Assembly (NCBI RefSeq): GCF_003589925.1
Contig: NZ_CP032382.1
Location: 4,278,001-4,342,000, forward strand
DNA from: Chryseolinea soli
GTDB lineage: Bacteria; Bacteroidota; Bacteroidia; Cytophagales; Cyclobacteriaceae
DNA length: 64,000 nucleotides
Direction of reading: 5' to 3'
The notes beneath the pieces are model-generated. The model had not been told where the DNA came from, made no database searches, and worked only from the letters and a program-made list of their open reading frames with translations. Each line of letters starts with the position of its first letter. Position 1 is the stretch's first letter. Shown here in pieces: positions 1 through 8,841 of this stretch. Both the position numbers and the translations under genes were made by a program.

Positions 1-2
1 AC

Positions 3-827
3 ACCACCGCGTTTTCCGTGCGGGTGAATACGACCCAAAAAGGAGGACTGAACGACATCGATGTTTATGTCAACCCGCGTGTGATGCCCGAACAGTATTA
101 TGACAACAACATCCTGCAGCTTGCCGCTCACCTGGATGTGCATGTGGACCGGCTCAACCCCGTGTTGGATGTGGTGGTCGACGGACGGCACCTGGAGAAC
201 GGCGATTTTGTTTCGCCCAACCCCGCCATCGTGGTGAAGGTTTGGGATGAGGACCCGCTGGTGTTGAAAAAGGACACCACCGGCGTGCGCATTTTTCTGA
301 CTTACCCCTGCGACCAGGAAACTTGTCCGGCCACTGCCATAGCGTTGGGCAGCGAAACGGCGAAATGGTATCCGGCGACAGCCTCTACGCCGTTCCGGGT
401 GGAATTCAACCCGCGACAATTGGCCGACGGCACCTACACCTTGCAGGTGGAAGGAGCGGATGCGCGGGGAAACAAGAGCGGTATCGAACCCTATGTGATC
501 ACCTTTGTGGTGAAGAACGAAAGCACCCTCACCGTGACGCCACCCTATCCCAACCCGTTTAACTACCAGGTTTATTTTGGCGTGGTGATCACCGGCGACT
601 TGCTGCCCGACCAGGCTACCCTCGAGATCCTGAACGTGAACGGCCAACAGGTAGCAGCTTTCGATACGGAAGATTTCCCTACTTTTCACAGCGGCAAAAA
701 CGAGATCGGGTGGGATGGCAGTGCCCAGGGAGGAGCTCTTCCTAACGGGGTCTATATCTTCAAGCTGATGCTCTCCGTGGAGGGAAAAATGGTTACCCGG
801 CAGGGCAAAGTGGTGTTGCTTCGGTAG
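3..827 (+). CDS. C-terminal fragment of a large T9SS-secreted protein, probably PorU2/gingipain-like
   Basis: The reading frame is open from the window edge, so only the last ~274 residues are seen. The first ~170 residues form an extracellular beta-rich region with phrases such as VVVDGRH, DGDFVSP-like text and VKVWDEDP. I remember these from the C-terminal part of C25-peptidase/PorU2-type surface proteins. The last ~95 residues carry YPNPF, then a GWDG...LPNGVYIFKL motif, as in FlgD-Ig-like and T9SS type A sorting domains. I infer an exported, cell-surface protein processed by type IX secretion. The peptidase domain lies outside the window, so the enzyme assignment is a family-memory guess. 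It could be another large T9SS cargo. Confidence 0.6.
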   Translation, partial: TTAFSVRVNTTQKGGLNDIDVYVNPRVMPEQYYDNNILQLAAHLDVHVDRLNPVLDVVVDGRHLENGDFVSPNPAIVVKVWDEDPLVLKKDTTGVRIFLTYPCDQETCPATAIALGSETAKWYPATASTPFRVEFNPRQLADGTYTLQVEGADARGNKSGIEPYVITFVVKNESTLTVTPPYPNPFNYQVYFGVVITGDLLPDQATLEILNVNGQQVAAFDTEDFPTFHSGKNEIGWDGSAQGGALPNGVYIFKLMLSVEGKMVTRQGKVVLLR

Positions 828-909
828 TTTCCGTGAGAAGAATGCTTATCCTTTTCAAGGGGTGAATGGCGGGTCAGGAGTCCTGGCCCTCTATACAAAA
901 CATTTTGTT

Positions 910-1278
910 TTACTCGATCTCGGAGTACAGCGTGGTCTGGTTCACGTCCACTTTGGCGATGTGTTTCAGTTTGCTGAGGGGATCGATGGGGGTCCAGTAT
1001 TTCACGTAGTAGATCTCGATGGCTTGTCCGGAAAGGTCCTCCCGTAATTCGGCGAGGGTGGGGCCGTTTTCGAGGCCTTGGTTGAGGTAATAAATGCGGT
1101 CGTCGCCTTTGAGCTTGAAAACGAGATCGTTTTCGCCCGTCTCAAACACAGTCTCCACCGTCCCGCGGCTTTTGAGGGTGTTTTCGGGTGAGGCGGCGGG
1201 CACCGGCCGGAAGATCGCGGCCAGGCAAACAATAAGCCCTGCAAAAATGCTGGTGATCACAATTTTCTTTCTTACCAT
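910..1278 (-). CDS. Small exported or membrane-anchored hypothetical protein (122 aa)
   Basis: I chose the ATG at 1276-1278, giving MVRKKIVITS and a single hydrophobic segment at residues 5-22. A longer in-frame ORF would add 32 residues that look untranslated. After the segment comes a Pro/Ala spacer and a ~95-residue soluble domain with IYYLNQGLENG, LREDLSGQ and IYYVKYWTPIDP. This resembles a small all-beta domain found in conserved hypothetical proteins of Bacteroidota. I infer a periplasmic domain tethered by the N-terminal helix. It faces the upstream gene tail-to-tail and is divergent from the arginine operon. No function is recognised. Confidence 0.6.
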   Translation of the reverse strand: MVRKKIVITSIFAGLIVCLAAIFRPVPAASPENTLKSRGTVETVFETGENDLVFKLKGDDRIYYLNQGLENGPTLAELREDLSGQAIEIYYVKYWTPIDPLSKLKHIAKVDVNQTTLYSEIE

Positions 1279-1432
1279 AACAGCTATTCGTAAACGATGC
1301 GCAAAGGTAATCCTTTCGGGAGAAAGAACCGCAACGATCGCGAAGTAAAAACCAATACTAACTTTCGTTAGCAAAACGAAAAAAATTACAGTCTTTTAAT
1401 CTAAAGGTTACCTTTTACCAAACTTTATCGTT

Positions 1433-1440
1433 TAATTTTG
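1433..1440 (+). promoter_or_regulatory. Candidate Bacteroidota -7 promoter element (TAATTTTG)
   Basis: TAATTTTG matches the Bacteroidota sigma-A -7 consensus TAnnTTTG. No clear TTTG -33 box lies 19-21 bp upstream, so this rests on one box plus its position upstream of the arginine operon. Confidence 0.35.
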
Positions 1441-1541
1441 CATTCTTGAATGACAACTAAAATTAAACTGAATGATTTTTATCTGACGTTCAACTATTAA
1501 ACGCTAAGGAAGAAATTGAAAACATTGTTCACCATCCTATC

Positions 1542-1557
1542 AGCAGCGATCGCTGCT
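1542..1557. promoter_or_regulatory. Perfect 16-bp palindrome upstream of the arginine operon
   Basis: AGCAGCGATCGCTGCT is its own reverse complement. It lies ~100 bp after the candidate -7 box and ~195 bp before the first arginine gene. It could be an operator for a dimeric regulator or an RNA hairpin. Because it also reads Ser-Ala-Ala-Ile-Ala-Ala in the 1516-1644 frame, chance from low-complexity codons is possible. Confidence 0.3.
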
Positions 1558-1751
1558 TACCATTCCCAGAGAACGGTTCAGTTCTTGACTATTGCCTGCA
1601 CGGTGACCAGGCGACCTCGACCGACACGCTTCGTGCGTATCTGATACCTCCATTACAAATCTTTTTTGTTAAAAAAGCGTGGTGTCCAGGACATTACGCC
1701 TTTTGTGCTTTTGGCACGGATGTTTCATCAAGGTTATAATTTTAAAATACA

Positions 1752-2549
1752 TTGGAAAAACATAATATCATCGTCCGACTGGCAACCGCCGGGGACAAAC
1801 ATTACGCTGAGACCATCACCACCGAGATGGAGGAATCAGCCAAAGCGCGTGGCACCGGTATTGCCAAGCGTTCGCCTGCCTATATCGAAAAGAAGATGGA
1901 GGAAGGCAAGGCCGTGATCGCGGTGAATCCCGACGGCACCTGGGTGGGCTTTTGCTATATCGAAGCCTGGGAGCACGGCAAGTACGTGGCCAACTCCGGC
2001 CTCATCGTGGCCCCAGCTTTCCGCAAGACCGGCGTCGCCACCGACATCAAGAAACGGATCTTCCAGCTTTCGCGGGAGATGTATCCCACCTCCAAGATCT
2101 TCGGCCTCACCACCGGCCTGGCCGTGATGAAGATCAACTCGGACCTGGGCTACGAACCTGTTACCTATTCGGAGCTGACCTCGGATGAGGAGTTCTGGAA
2201 GGGGTGCAAAAGCTGCGTGAACTACGAGATCCTGATGAGCAAGGGCAGAAAGAACTGCATGTGCACCGCCATGTTGTTCGATCCGGCCGAAGCCGAAGAA
2301 AAAGTGAAAGCCGCCGAAGCCGCCCGCGCCGCCAAGGCCGAGGAAGAAAAGAAAGCGGTCTCCACCACCGTTTCGTCTGAGGGCGAATTGGTGCACCACC
2401 GCCATCGCCACTTCCAGGGCAACCTCACGTTGTTCGACCGGTGGGTGCGCTTCAAACAATTCGTCCTCCTGAAAGCAAAACGCAAGGATGACGACAACGG
2501 CGACACGCCGGATAAAAAGAGATCCCTGTTAAGCATATTTTTTTGGTAA
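1752..2549 (+). CDS. GNAT family N-acetyltransferase, putative amino-acid N-acetyltransferase of arginine synthesis
   Basis: First gene of the arginine operon. Its likely role is acetylation (or succinylation) of glutamate. The TTG at 1752 is the only start that keeps the N-terminal strand IIVRLATAGD; a stop codon lies just upstream. Residues 1-140 form the GNAT fold, with the acyl-CoA loop at 87-96 (APAFRKTGVA, matching R/QxxGxG/A). A cysteine group follows: Cys152, Cys155, Cys169, Cys171 (CxxC...CxC), then an Ala/Glu/Lys helix at ~178-203 and a His/Arg-rich tail. The tail is not part of a standard GNAT. The arginine role comes from context; substrate is not proven by sequence. Confidence 0.75.
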   Translation: MEKHNIIVRLATAGDKHYAETITTEMEESAKARGTGIAKRSPAYIEKKMEEGKAVIAVNPDGTWVGFCYIEAWEHGKYVANSGLIVAPAFRKTGVATDIKKRIFQLSREMYPTSKIFGLTTGLAVMKINSDLGYEPVTYSELTSDEEFWKGCKSCVNYEILMSKGRKNCMCTAMLFDPAEAEEKVKAAEAARAAKAEEEKKAVSTTVSSEGELVHHRHRHFQGNLTLFDRWVRFKQFVLLKAKRKDDDNGDTPDKKRSLLSIFFW

Positions 2550-2601
2550 TAGCGTTCCATCGCCGGCCTGCGCCGGAAAGGTGGAGGCATAAACAATAAA
2601 C

Positions 2602-3804
2602 ATGAAAAAGAAAGTCGTATTAGCATTCAGCGGAGGACTAGACACTTCCTACTGCGTAAAGTACCTGGGCGAAGAAAAAGGTTATGAAGTTCATACCATC
2701 ACCGTCAACACCGGCGGCTTTGATGCAAAGGAGATACAAGAGATCGAGACCCGTGCCAAAAATCTGGGCGTGGCTTCTCACAAGACCGTAGACGAAACCA
2801 AGAACTACTACGATAAGGTGATCCGTTACCTCATCTATGGTAATGCCTTAAAAAATAATACCTACCCGTTGAGCGTTTCCGCCGAGCGCATGTCGCAGGC
2901 GTTAGCCGTGGCCATTTACGCCAAAGAATTGAAAGCCGACGCAGTAGCCCACGGCAGCACCGGTGCGGGCAATGACCAGGTGCGTTTTGATATGATCCTG
3001 AACATTCTCGTGCCCGGCATCGAGATCATTACACCCATCCGCGAATTGAAATTGTCGCGCGAAGAAGAGATCGCGTTCCTGAAATCGAAAGGGGTGAGCA
3101 TGAACTTTGAGAAGGCCATGTACTCCATCAACAAAGGGTTGTGGGGAACATCGGTCGGCGGAAAAGAGACCCTGAAATCGCTGGGCATGTTGCCCGAGGA
3201 AGCGTGGCCCACGCAAGTGACCAAGACCGCCCCCGAAACGGTGAAGCTCACGTTCGTGAAAGGCGAACTCACCAAAGTGAACGACAAAGCTTTTGGCCAC
3301 CCCTCCGAAGCCATCCAATACCTCCAACAGATCGCCGGACCATTCGGCGTGGGAAGAGACATCCACGTGGGCGATACCATCATCGGCATCAAAGGCCGTG
3401 TGGGATTTGAAGCCGCAGCACCCATGCTGGTGTTGAAGGGCCACCATGCCCTGGAGAAACACGTGCTCACCAAATGGCAGCTCAGCTGGAAAGATCAGCT
3501 TGCGCAATTCTATGGCAACTGGCTGCACGAAGGCCAGTACCTCGACCCCATCATGCGCGACATCGAAGCGTTCCTCACCAGCTCGCAAGAGCATGTGACG
3601 GGCGATGTGCACATCCAACTCTATCCCTACCGTTTCCAGGTGCTGGGCATCGAGTCGGCCTACGACCTCATGTCGTCCAAGTTTGGCAAGTATGGTGAAA
3701 TGAACCTGGGCTGGACGGGCGATGATGTGAAAGGGTTCACCAAGATCTTTGGCAACCAGGCCGCCATCTTCCACCAGGTAAAAGAAGACGTGGATGGCCA
3801 GTAA
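2602..3804 (+). CDS. argG: Argininosuccinate synthase
   Basis: Joins citrulline and aspartate using ATP, the penultimate step to arginine, in the cytosol. The 400-aa length is normal. The N-terminal pyrophosphatase-type ATP loop AFSGGLDTSYC sits at residues 8-18, followed by HGSTGAGNDQVRF at ~118-130 and the substrate region SINKGLWGTSVGGKE. The ATG at 2602 begins directly before the ATP loop strand. It lies 52 bp after the GNAT gene, and its last codons overlap argC by 11 bp, so the genes are probably co-transcribed and translationally coupled. In a pathway with acetylated ornithine it acts after deacetylation. Confidence 0.97.
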   Translation: MKKKVVLAFSGGLDTSYCVKYLGEEKGYEVHTITVNTGGFDAKEIQEIETRAKNLGVASHKTVDETKNYYDKVIRYLIYGNALKNNTYPLSVSAERMSQALAVAIYAKELKADAVAHGSTGAGNDQVRFDMILNILVPGIEIITPIRELKLSREEEIAFLKSKGVSMNFEKAMYSINKGLWGTSVGGKETLKSLGMLPEEAWPTQVTKTAPETVKLTFVKGELTKVNDKAFGHPSEAIQYLQQIAGPFGVGRDIHVGDTIIGIKGRVGFEAAAPMLVLKGHHALEKHVLTKWQLSWKDQLAQFYGNWLHEGQYLDPIMRDIEAFLTSSQEHVTGDVHIQLYPYRFQVLGIESAYDLMSSKFGKYGEMNLGWTGDDVKGFTKIFGNQAAIFHQVKEDVDGQ

Positions 3805-4771
3805 ATTGAAAGTCGGAATAGTAGGCGGTGCCGGCTATACCGGGGGCGAGACCATTCGGCTCCTGCTCAACCACCCCGACGTGACGCTGACCTTCGTGCA
3901 CAGCCGCAGCAATGCCGGCAACCCCTTGCATGAAGTGCATCCCGATCTGTTGGGCGATACAGACCTGACGTTCTCGGATCATATCGCTCCGGGTGCGGAT
4001 GTTATCTTCCTGTGTCTCGGACACGGTGAGAGCAAAAAATTCCTGCAGGAAAATCCCCTGGAAGCAAAAGCCAAAGTGATCGACCTTAGCCAGGACTTCC
4101 GTTTGGGAGAGACCAGCGGTGCACGGTCATTTGTTTATGGCCTTCCCGAATTGAATAAGAGTGCCATTCAAAAAGCCGACAACATTGCCAACCCCGGTTG
4201 TTTTGCTACAGCCATCCAGGTGGGTCTTTTGCCGTTAGCGAAAGCGGGCTTGTTGAAGGAAGTATATGCCACGGGCATCACCGGTTCAACGGGAGCGGGA
4301 CAAAAATTGCAGGACACCACGCACTTCACGTGGCGTGCCAACAACATCTCGGCGTACAAAACGCTTACACATCAACACCTGAAAGAGATCGGTCGGTCCG
4401 TACAACAATTGCAACCCGGTTTTGGAGCATCGATAAACTTTGTTCCCTGGCGAGGCGATTTCACACGCGGCATATTTGTGAGTTCCATCATTGCCGCAGA
4501 CCGATCCCTGGAAGAACTCCGGGCGCTGTATCGCGAGTTCTATGCACAGCATCCCTTCACGATCGTGTCCGATGAGACCATCGATCTGAAGCAAGTGGTG
4601 AACACCAACAAATGCTTGCTGTCGCTGGAGAAAGAAGGCGACAAGCTGGTGGTGCACACGGCCATCGACAACCTGTTGAAGGGCGCGTCGGGCCAGGCGG
4701 TTCAAAACATGAACCTGATGTGCGGACTGGAAGAAACCGCGGGACTGAAGCTGAAGAGCATCGTTTTTTAG
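3794..4771 (+). CDS. argC: N-acetyl-gamma-glutamyl-phosphate reductase
   Basis: NADPH-dependent reduction of N-acetylglutamyl phosphate to the semialdehyde. A Rossmann GxGxxG-like loop, GIVGGAGYTGGE, occupies residues 8-19. The catalytic cysteine is Cys136 in NPGCFATA, and GSTGAGQ follows. 325 aa fits the family. The ATG at 3794 lies inside the end of argG (11-bp overlap), so translation is probably coupled. About 80 bp separate it from argD, the only real gap in this part of the operon. Confidence 0.96.
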   Translation: MASKLKVGIVGGAGYTGGETIRLLLNHPDVTLTFVHSRSNAGNPLHEVHPDLLGDTDLTFSDHIAPGADVIFLCLGHGESKKFLQENPLEAKAKVIDLSQDFRLGETSGARSFVYGLPELNKSAIQKADNIANPGCFATAIQVGLLPLAKAGLLKEVYATGITGSTGAGQKLQDTTHFTWRANNISAYKTLTHQHLKEIGRSVQQLQPGFGASINFVPWRGDFTRGIFVSSIIAADRSLEELRALYREFYAQHPFTIVSDETIDLKQVVNTNKCLLSLEKEGDKLVVHTAIDNLLKGASGQAVQNMNLMCGLEETAGLKLKSIVF

Positions 4772-4852
4772 TCCGGTCTTCCTGATCACAATGTCATAAG
4801 TCAAACCGTGAAGATGCTGCAGGCAGTGTCTTTTCGATAAAATCTTGGAACC

Positions 4853-5974
4853 ATGAAATTATTTGACGTATATCCCTTATTCAACATAACGCCTGTCAAG
4901 GCTCAGGGCTCGTGGCTTTGGGACGACAAAGGCGAGAAGTACCTCGATCTGTACGGTGGCCATGCCGTTATTTCCATTGGCCATTCGCATCCTCAATATG
5001 TGAGAACGCTGTCGGATCAATTGAGCAAGATCGCGTTTTACTCCAACAGCGTGCAGAACCCGCTGCAGGTGAAACTTGCCGAGAAGTTGGGTGAGCTTTC
5101 CGGATATCCCGACTATCAACTTTTTCTTTGTAATTCGGGCGCCGAAGCCAACGAGAACGCATTGAAGCTCGCGTCGTTTGTTACAGGTCGCAAGAAAGTG
5201 ATTGCGTTCACGAAAGCTTTTCACGGTCGCACATCCGGCGCTGTGGCAGCGACGGACAATCCGAAGATCGTGGCGCCGTTCAACGCGGGGCACGACATCG
5301 TTTTTGTTCCGTTCAACGATGAAGCTGCTTTTGAGAAAGCCCTCAACAATGAAGTGGCGGCAGTGATCATCGAAGGGATTCAAGGCGTCGGCGGCATACA
5401 ACTGCCCCATGATTCGTTTCTTCAATTTTTAGATAAGAAGTGTCGCGCCAATGGCTCGTTGCTGATCCTGGATGAGATCCAGTCCGGCTATGGCCGCACG
5501 GGTAAATTCTTTGCGCACCAGTTTGCCGGCATCAAGCCGCACCTCATCACCATGGCAAAGGGCATGGGCAACGGTTTCCCTGTAGGGGGCGTGTTGATCC
5601 AGGGGGATATCAAACCGTGGAGTGGCATGCTGGGCACTACGTTTGGGGGCAACTACCTCGCGGCGGCAGCATCGCTTGCTGTGCTGGAAGTGATGGAGAA
5701 TGAAAAATTGCTGGAGAATGCTTCACAACAGGGCGACTACTGCATGCAGGCCCTTAAAAAAATACCGCTTCTCCAAAATGTTCGTGGAAGAGGCCTCATG
5801 ATCGGATTCGATCTTCCCGAAGAAAAGAAATCTGTGCGCAACGATCTGCTCACGAAACACAAGGTCTTCACCGGCGAAGCAAAGCCCAACACCATCCGGT
5901 TGTTGCCTTCGCTGGCGCTGGCCAAAAATGAAATCGATATTTTCCTTACCGCCCTCAACGCAGCGCTGTCATGA
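4853..5974 (+). CDS. argD: Acetylornithine aminotransferase (class III, PLP)
   Basis: Transfers an amino group from glutamate to N-acetyl- (or N-succinyl-) glutamate semialdehyde. Fold-type I aminotransferase signatures are visible: NSGAEANENALKLA at ~94-107, the motif LILDEIQSGYGRTGK at ~204-218 with the PLP-binding Asp, and the Schiff-base lysine Lys236 in MAKGMGNG. 373 aa is slightly short for the family (~390-400) but no core block is missing. Its stop overlaps the next start in ATGA (5971-5974), a coupling arrangement. Confidence 0.95.
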   Translation: MKLFDVYPLFNITPVKAQGSWLWDDKGEKYLDLYGGHAVISIGHSHPQYVRTLSDQLSKIAFYSNSVQNPLQVKLAEKLGELSGYPDYQLFLCNSGAEANENALKLASFVTGRKKVIAFTKAFHGRTSGAVAATDNPKIVAPFNAGHDIVFVPFNDEAAFEKALNNEVAAVIIEGIQGVGGIQLPHDSFLQFLDKKCRANGSLLILDEIQSGYGRTGKFFAHQFAGIKPHLITMAKGMGNGFPVGGVLIQGDIKPWSGMLGTTFGGNYLAAAASLAVLEVMENEKLLENASQQGDYCMQALKKIPLLQNVRGRGLMIGFDLPEEKKSVRNDLLTKHKVFTGEAKPNTIRLLPSLALAKNEIDIFLTALNAALS

Positions 5975-6930
5975 AAAACTTTATTTCCGCCGCCGATGTC
6001 CCCGACATCCCGGGGCTCGTAAAGAAAGCCCTGGAATGCAAAGCCAACCCTTTCAAAGCCAAGTCGCTGGGTGCAGGCAAACGCATCGGGTTATTGTTTT
6101 TGAATCCGAGTATGCGCACCCGTCTCAGTACGCAACTGGCCGCGCAAAATCTCGGCATGGAAGCCATCGTGTTCAACGTGGGCCAGGACGGTTGGGCATT
6201 GGAGTTTGAAGACGAGGCGATCATGAGTGGCAACACCGTGGAGCACGTGAAAGATGCCGCCCCGATCCTGGGAAATTATTTTGATGTGCTAGGCATTCGC
6301 ACGTTCCCTTCATTGCAAAACAAGGTGGATGATTACAGCGAGCTCTACATCAATCAATTTATAAAATACGCCGGCATACCCGTAGTAAGCCTGGAGAGCG
6401 CTACGCTTCACCCGTTGCAAAGTCTGACGGATGTGATCACCATCATGGAGAACTTTGATACCGCCAAGCGCCGTCCCAAGATTGTGCTGAGCTGGGCGCC
6501 GCATGTGAAAGCTTTGCCGCAATGTGTGGCCAACAGTTTCTCGCAGTGGATCAATGCGTGGGGGGGAGCGGACTTTGTGATCACCCACCCGGAAGACTAC
6601 GAACTGGATGAACGCTTTACAAAAGGCGCTACCATCGTGACCGATCAATCGGAAGCTCTCAAGCAGGCCGATTTTGTCTACGTAAAGAACTGGAGCACCT
6701 ACACCGACTACGGCCGCATCTATTGCAACGATCCCCAGTGGATGCTGACCAACCAAAAGCTGGCCCTCACCAACAACGCGAAAGTGATGCACTGCCTGCC
6801 CGTGCGCAGAAATGTGGAGCTGAGCGACGAGATCCTGGATGGACCAAACAGCGTGGTGACGCAACAGGCTTCGAACCGGGTGTGGGCTGCGCAAGCGGTG
6901 CTGTCGGAGATTTTGAAAGAGAAACACTAG
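5971..6930 (+). CDS. argF': N-acetylornithine (or N-succinylornithine) carbamoyltransferase, ArgF' type
   Basis: Carbamoylates an acylated ornithine, the alternative route used by Bacteroidota and Xanthomonas in place of ordinary ornithine transcarbamylase. The carbamoyl-phosphate loop is NPSMRTRLS (45-53), with HPLQ at 147-150 and HCLPVRR at 274-280. From memory, a residue near position 90 decides between acetylornithine (Glu92 in Xanthomonas) and succinylornithine (Pro90 in Bacteroides fragilis). Here the matching position just before Glu-His appears to be Val90, so the substrate is left open. The gene starts in the ATGA overlap with argD. Confidence 0.93.
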   Translation: MKNFISAADVPDIPGLVKKALECKANPFKAKSLGAGKRIGLLFLNPSMRTRLSTQLAAQNLGMEAIVFNVGQDGWALEFEDEAIMSGNTVEHVKDAAPILGNYFDVLGIRTFPSLQNKVDDYSELYINQFIKYAGIPVVSLESATLHPLQSLTDVITIMENFDTAKRRPKIVLSWAPHVKALPQCVANSFSQWINAWGGADFVITHPEDYELDERFTKGATIVTDQSEALKQADFVYVKNWSTYTDYGRIYCNDPQWMLTNQKLALTNNAKVMHCLPVRRNVELSDEILDGPNSVVTQQASNRVWAAQAVLSEILKEKH

Positions 6931-6950
6931 ATTAGCGGTCGATACAACGC

Positions 6951-7739
6951 ATGGAGAAACTATTCATCATCAAGATCGGTGGCAATGTGCTGGACAATGC
7001 GGGGGCGCTCGAAGCCTTTTTGAAAGACTTTGCCACCATCAAAGCGCATACGATATTGATCCACGGTGGTGGAAAGATTGCCACGAAGCTGGGTGAACAA
7101 CTGGGCATCGCGGCCAACTATCACAACGGCCGCCGCATCACCGATGCGCCTACGCTGGACCTGGTCACGATGGTGTATGGCGGGTTGGTGAACAAACAAC
7201 TGGTGGCCCAACTGCAACGCCTGGGATGCAACGCCTGGGGTGTGACCGGCGCCGATGGCAACCTGATCCAGGCCACCAAGCGGCCCGTGAAAGATATCGA
7301 CTACGGTTTCGTGGGCGACATCAAACCGGAAAACGTGAACACAAAATTGCTGGCGACACTCTTGCAGCAAAATGTGGTTCCCGTGTTTGCCCCGCTCACG
7401 CATGCCGATGGAAAGATCCTGAACACCAATGCCGACACCATCGCCTCGGTGCTGGCCGTGGCCTTGGGGAAATTGTATGATGTGCGATTGATCTTTTGCT
7501 TTGAGAAGAAAGGCGTGTTGCGCGATGTGAATAAAGCAGAATCGGTGATCCGCCATTTGCCCCGGGAGCTCTACGACCAGCTCTTGCCACAAGGTGTTTT
7601 TGCCGATGGCATATTGCCGAAGTTGGAGAATGCTTACGCTGCACTGAACGCAGGCGTGAAAGAGGTGCTGATCGGCGAAGCCATCGACCTGGTGAAGAAC
7701 ACCGGCCCGGAAACGGAAGGTACTTTGATAACTTTGTAA
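6951..7739 (+). CDS. argB: Acetylglutamate kinase
   Basis: Phosphorylates N-acetylglutamate, normally the control point of arginine synthesis. The amino-acid kinase fold is marked by FIIKIGGNVLD at the start, IHGGGKIA at ~38-45, and a second-half nucleotide site LNTNADTIASVLA. 262 aa is the short form, without the N-terminal helix that gives arginine-sensitive hexamers in some bacteria. I infer that feedback by arginine may be weak or absent, though this needs assay. Only 20 bp separate it from argF'. Confidence 0.95.
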   Translation: MEKLFIIKIGGNVLDNAGALEAFLKDFATIKAHTILIHGGGKIATKLGEQLGIAANYHNGRRITDAPTLDLVTMVYGGLVNKQLVAQLQRLGCNAWGVTGADGNLIQATKRPVKDIDYGFVGDIKPENVNTKLLATLLQQNVVPVFAPLTHADGKILNTNADTIASVLAVALGKLYDVRLIFCFEKKGVLRDVNKAESVIRHLPRELYDQLLPQGVFADGILPKLENAYAALNAGVKEVLIGEAIDLVKNTGPETEGTLITL

Positions 7740-7779
7740 AAGCTGCTGGCTTGCCCCGGCATCCCGCAGCAAAATAACT

Positions 7780-8841
7780 ATGGAATCATTACACACAGAA
7801 GCCACGGCACTCTTGATGAAGCTCATTGCAACGCCTTCGTTTAGCAAGGAGGAAGAGGAGGTTGCTTTCATCATCGAGGAGTTTTTTGAGAAGCACGGCG
7901 TGCACACCTATCGCCGGGCCAACAACGTGTGGGCGCGCAACAAGCACTTCAATCCTGCCAAACCCACGGTGCTGCTGAACTCCCACCATGACACCGTACG
8001 GCCCAACTCCGGCTACACACGCGATCCCTTCAAACCCGAGATCATCGACGGCAAGTTGTATGGCCTGGGCAGCAACGATGCCGGTGGTCCGCTGGTGTCG
8101 CTGATGGCCACGTTCCTGCACTATTATAATCGCACCGACCTGAAGTACAACATCGTGATCGCGGCCACCGCCGAAGAAGAGATCTCCGGCACCGGCGGCG
8201 TGGAAAGCATCTGGTCGTCATTGACGCCCATTGACTTTGCGATTGTTGGCGAGCCCACCCTTTGCAACATGGCCACGGCCGAAAAGGGATTGATGGTGCT
8301 GGACTGCCTGGCCAAGGGAAAACCCGGCCATGCGGCACGCGAAGAAGGCATCAACTCCATCTATGTGGCCCTGCCCGACATTGAATGGTTCAGAACGTTC
8401 CGCTATCCGAAAGTTTCTGAAACGCTGGGGCAAATGAAGATGACGGTCACCATCATCAACTCCGGAAGCCAGCACAACGTGGTGCCTGCCGAATGCCGGT
8501 TCACGGTAGACGTACGCGTCACAGACGCCTATACCCTGGAAGAAGCGCTGGAAATCATCAAACAACATGTTACCTGCGAGGTAACACCCCGGTCATTGCG
8601 CATGCGCTCGTCGGGTATTGCTCTCGACCACCCCTTGGTGCAGTCGGCCAAGAAATTGGGGCTTGAATTATATGGTTCCCCGACAACGTCCGACCAGGCC
8701 CTTATTCCTGTGCCTTCGGTGAAAATGGGTCCTGGGGATTCGGCGCGTTCTCATTCGGCAGATGAATTCATCTTTGCGCATGAGATCGAACAAGGCATCA
8801 CCACCTACATCAAACTGTTGGACAACGTGATCCTGTCATGA
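7780..8841 (+). CDS. argE: M20-family deacylase, acetylornithine/acetylcitrulline deacetylase type
   Basis: Removes the acyl group from the pathway intermediate. In a pathway with an acyl-ornithine transcarbamylase the natural substrate is acyl-citrulline. M20 metal-site motifs are visible: SHHDTVRPN (~69-77), GLGSNDAGG with the bridging Asp (~91-99), AATAEEEISG with the general-base Glu pair (~129-138), and a C-terminal SDQA/GPGDSARSHSADE block. 353 aa is normal. The last codons overlap the next gene in ATGA. The name argE follows operon context; sequence alone would also allow a related dipeptidase or desuccinylase. Confidence 0.88.
   Translation: MESLHTEATALLMKLIATPSFSKEEEEVAFIIEEFFEKHGVHTYRRANNVWARNKHFNPAKPTVLLNSHHDTVRPNSGYTRDPFKPEIIDGKLYGLGSNDAGGPLVSLMATFLHYYNRTDLKYNIVIAATAEEEISGTGGVESIWSSLTPIDFAIVGEPTLCNMATAEKGLMVLDCLAKGKPGHAAREEGINSIYVALPDIEWFRTFRYPKVSETLGQMKMTVTIINSGSQHNVVPAECRFTVDVRVTDAYTLEEALEIIKQHVTCEVTPRSLRMRSSGIALDHPLVQSAKKLGLELYGSPTTSDQALIPVPSVKMGPGDSARSHSADEFIFAHEIEQGITTYIKLLDNVILS

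Larger units (their letters stand above)
1279..1751. other. 473-bp leader region upstream of the arginine operon
   Basis: No convincing gene. The stretch contains a candidate -7 box at 1433-1440, a perfect 16-bp palindrome at 1542-1557, and a 42-codon open frame at 1516-1644 with TTG start whose first residues (MKTLFTILSAAIAA) look like a signal peptide but lead nowhere. It is likely the promoter and 5' leader of the arginine genes. The palindrome may be an operator or part of a decayed gene. Confidence 0.5.

Noticed and set aside
862..1047. 61-aa plus-strand frame overlapping the 122-aa minus-strand gene
   Set aside because: Antisense to the better-supported minus gene; no leader or recognisable features.
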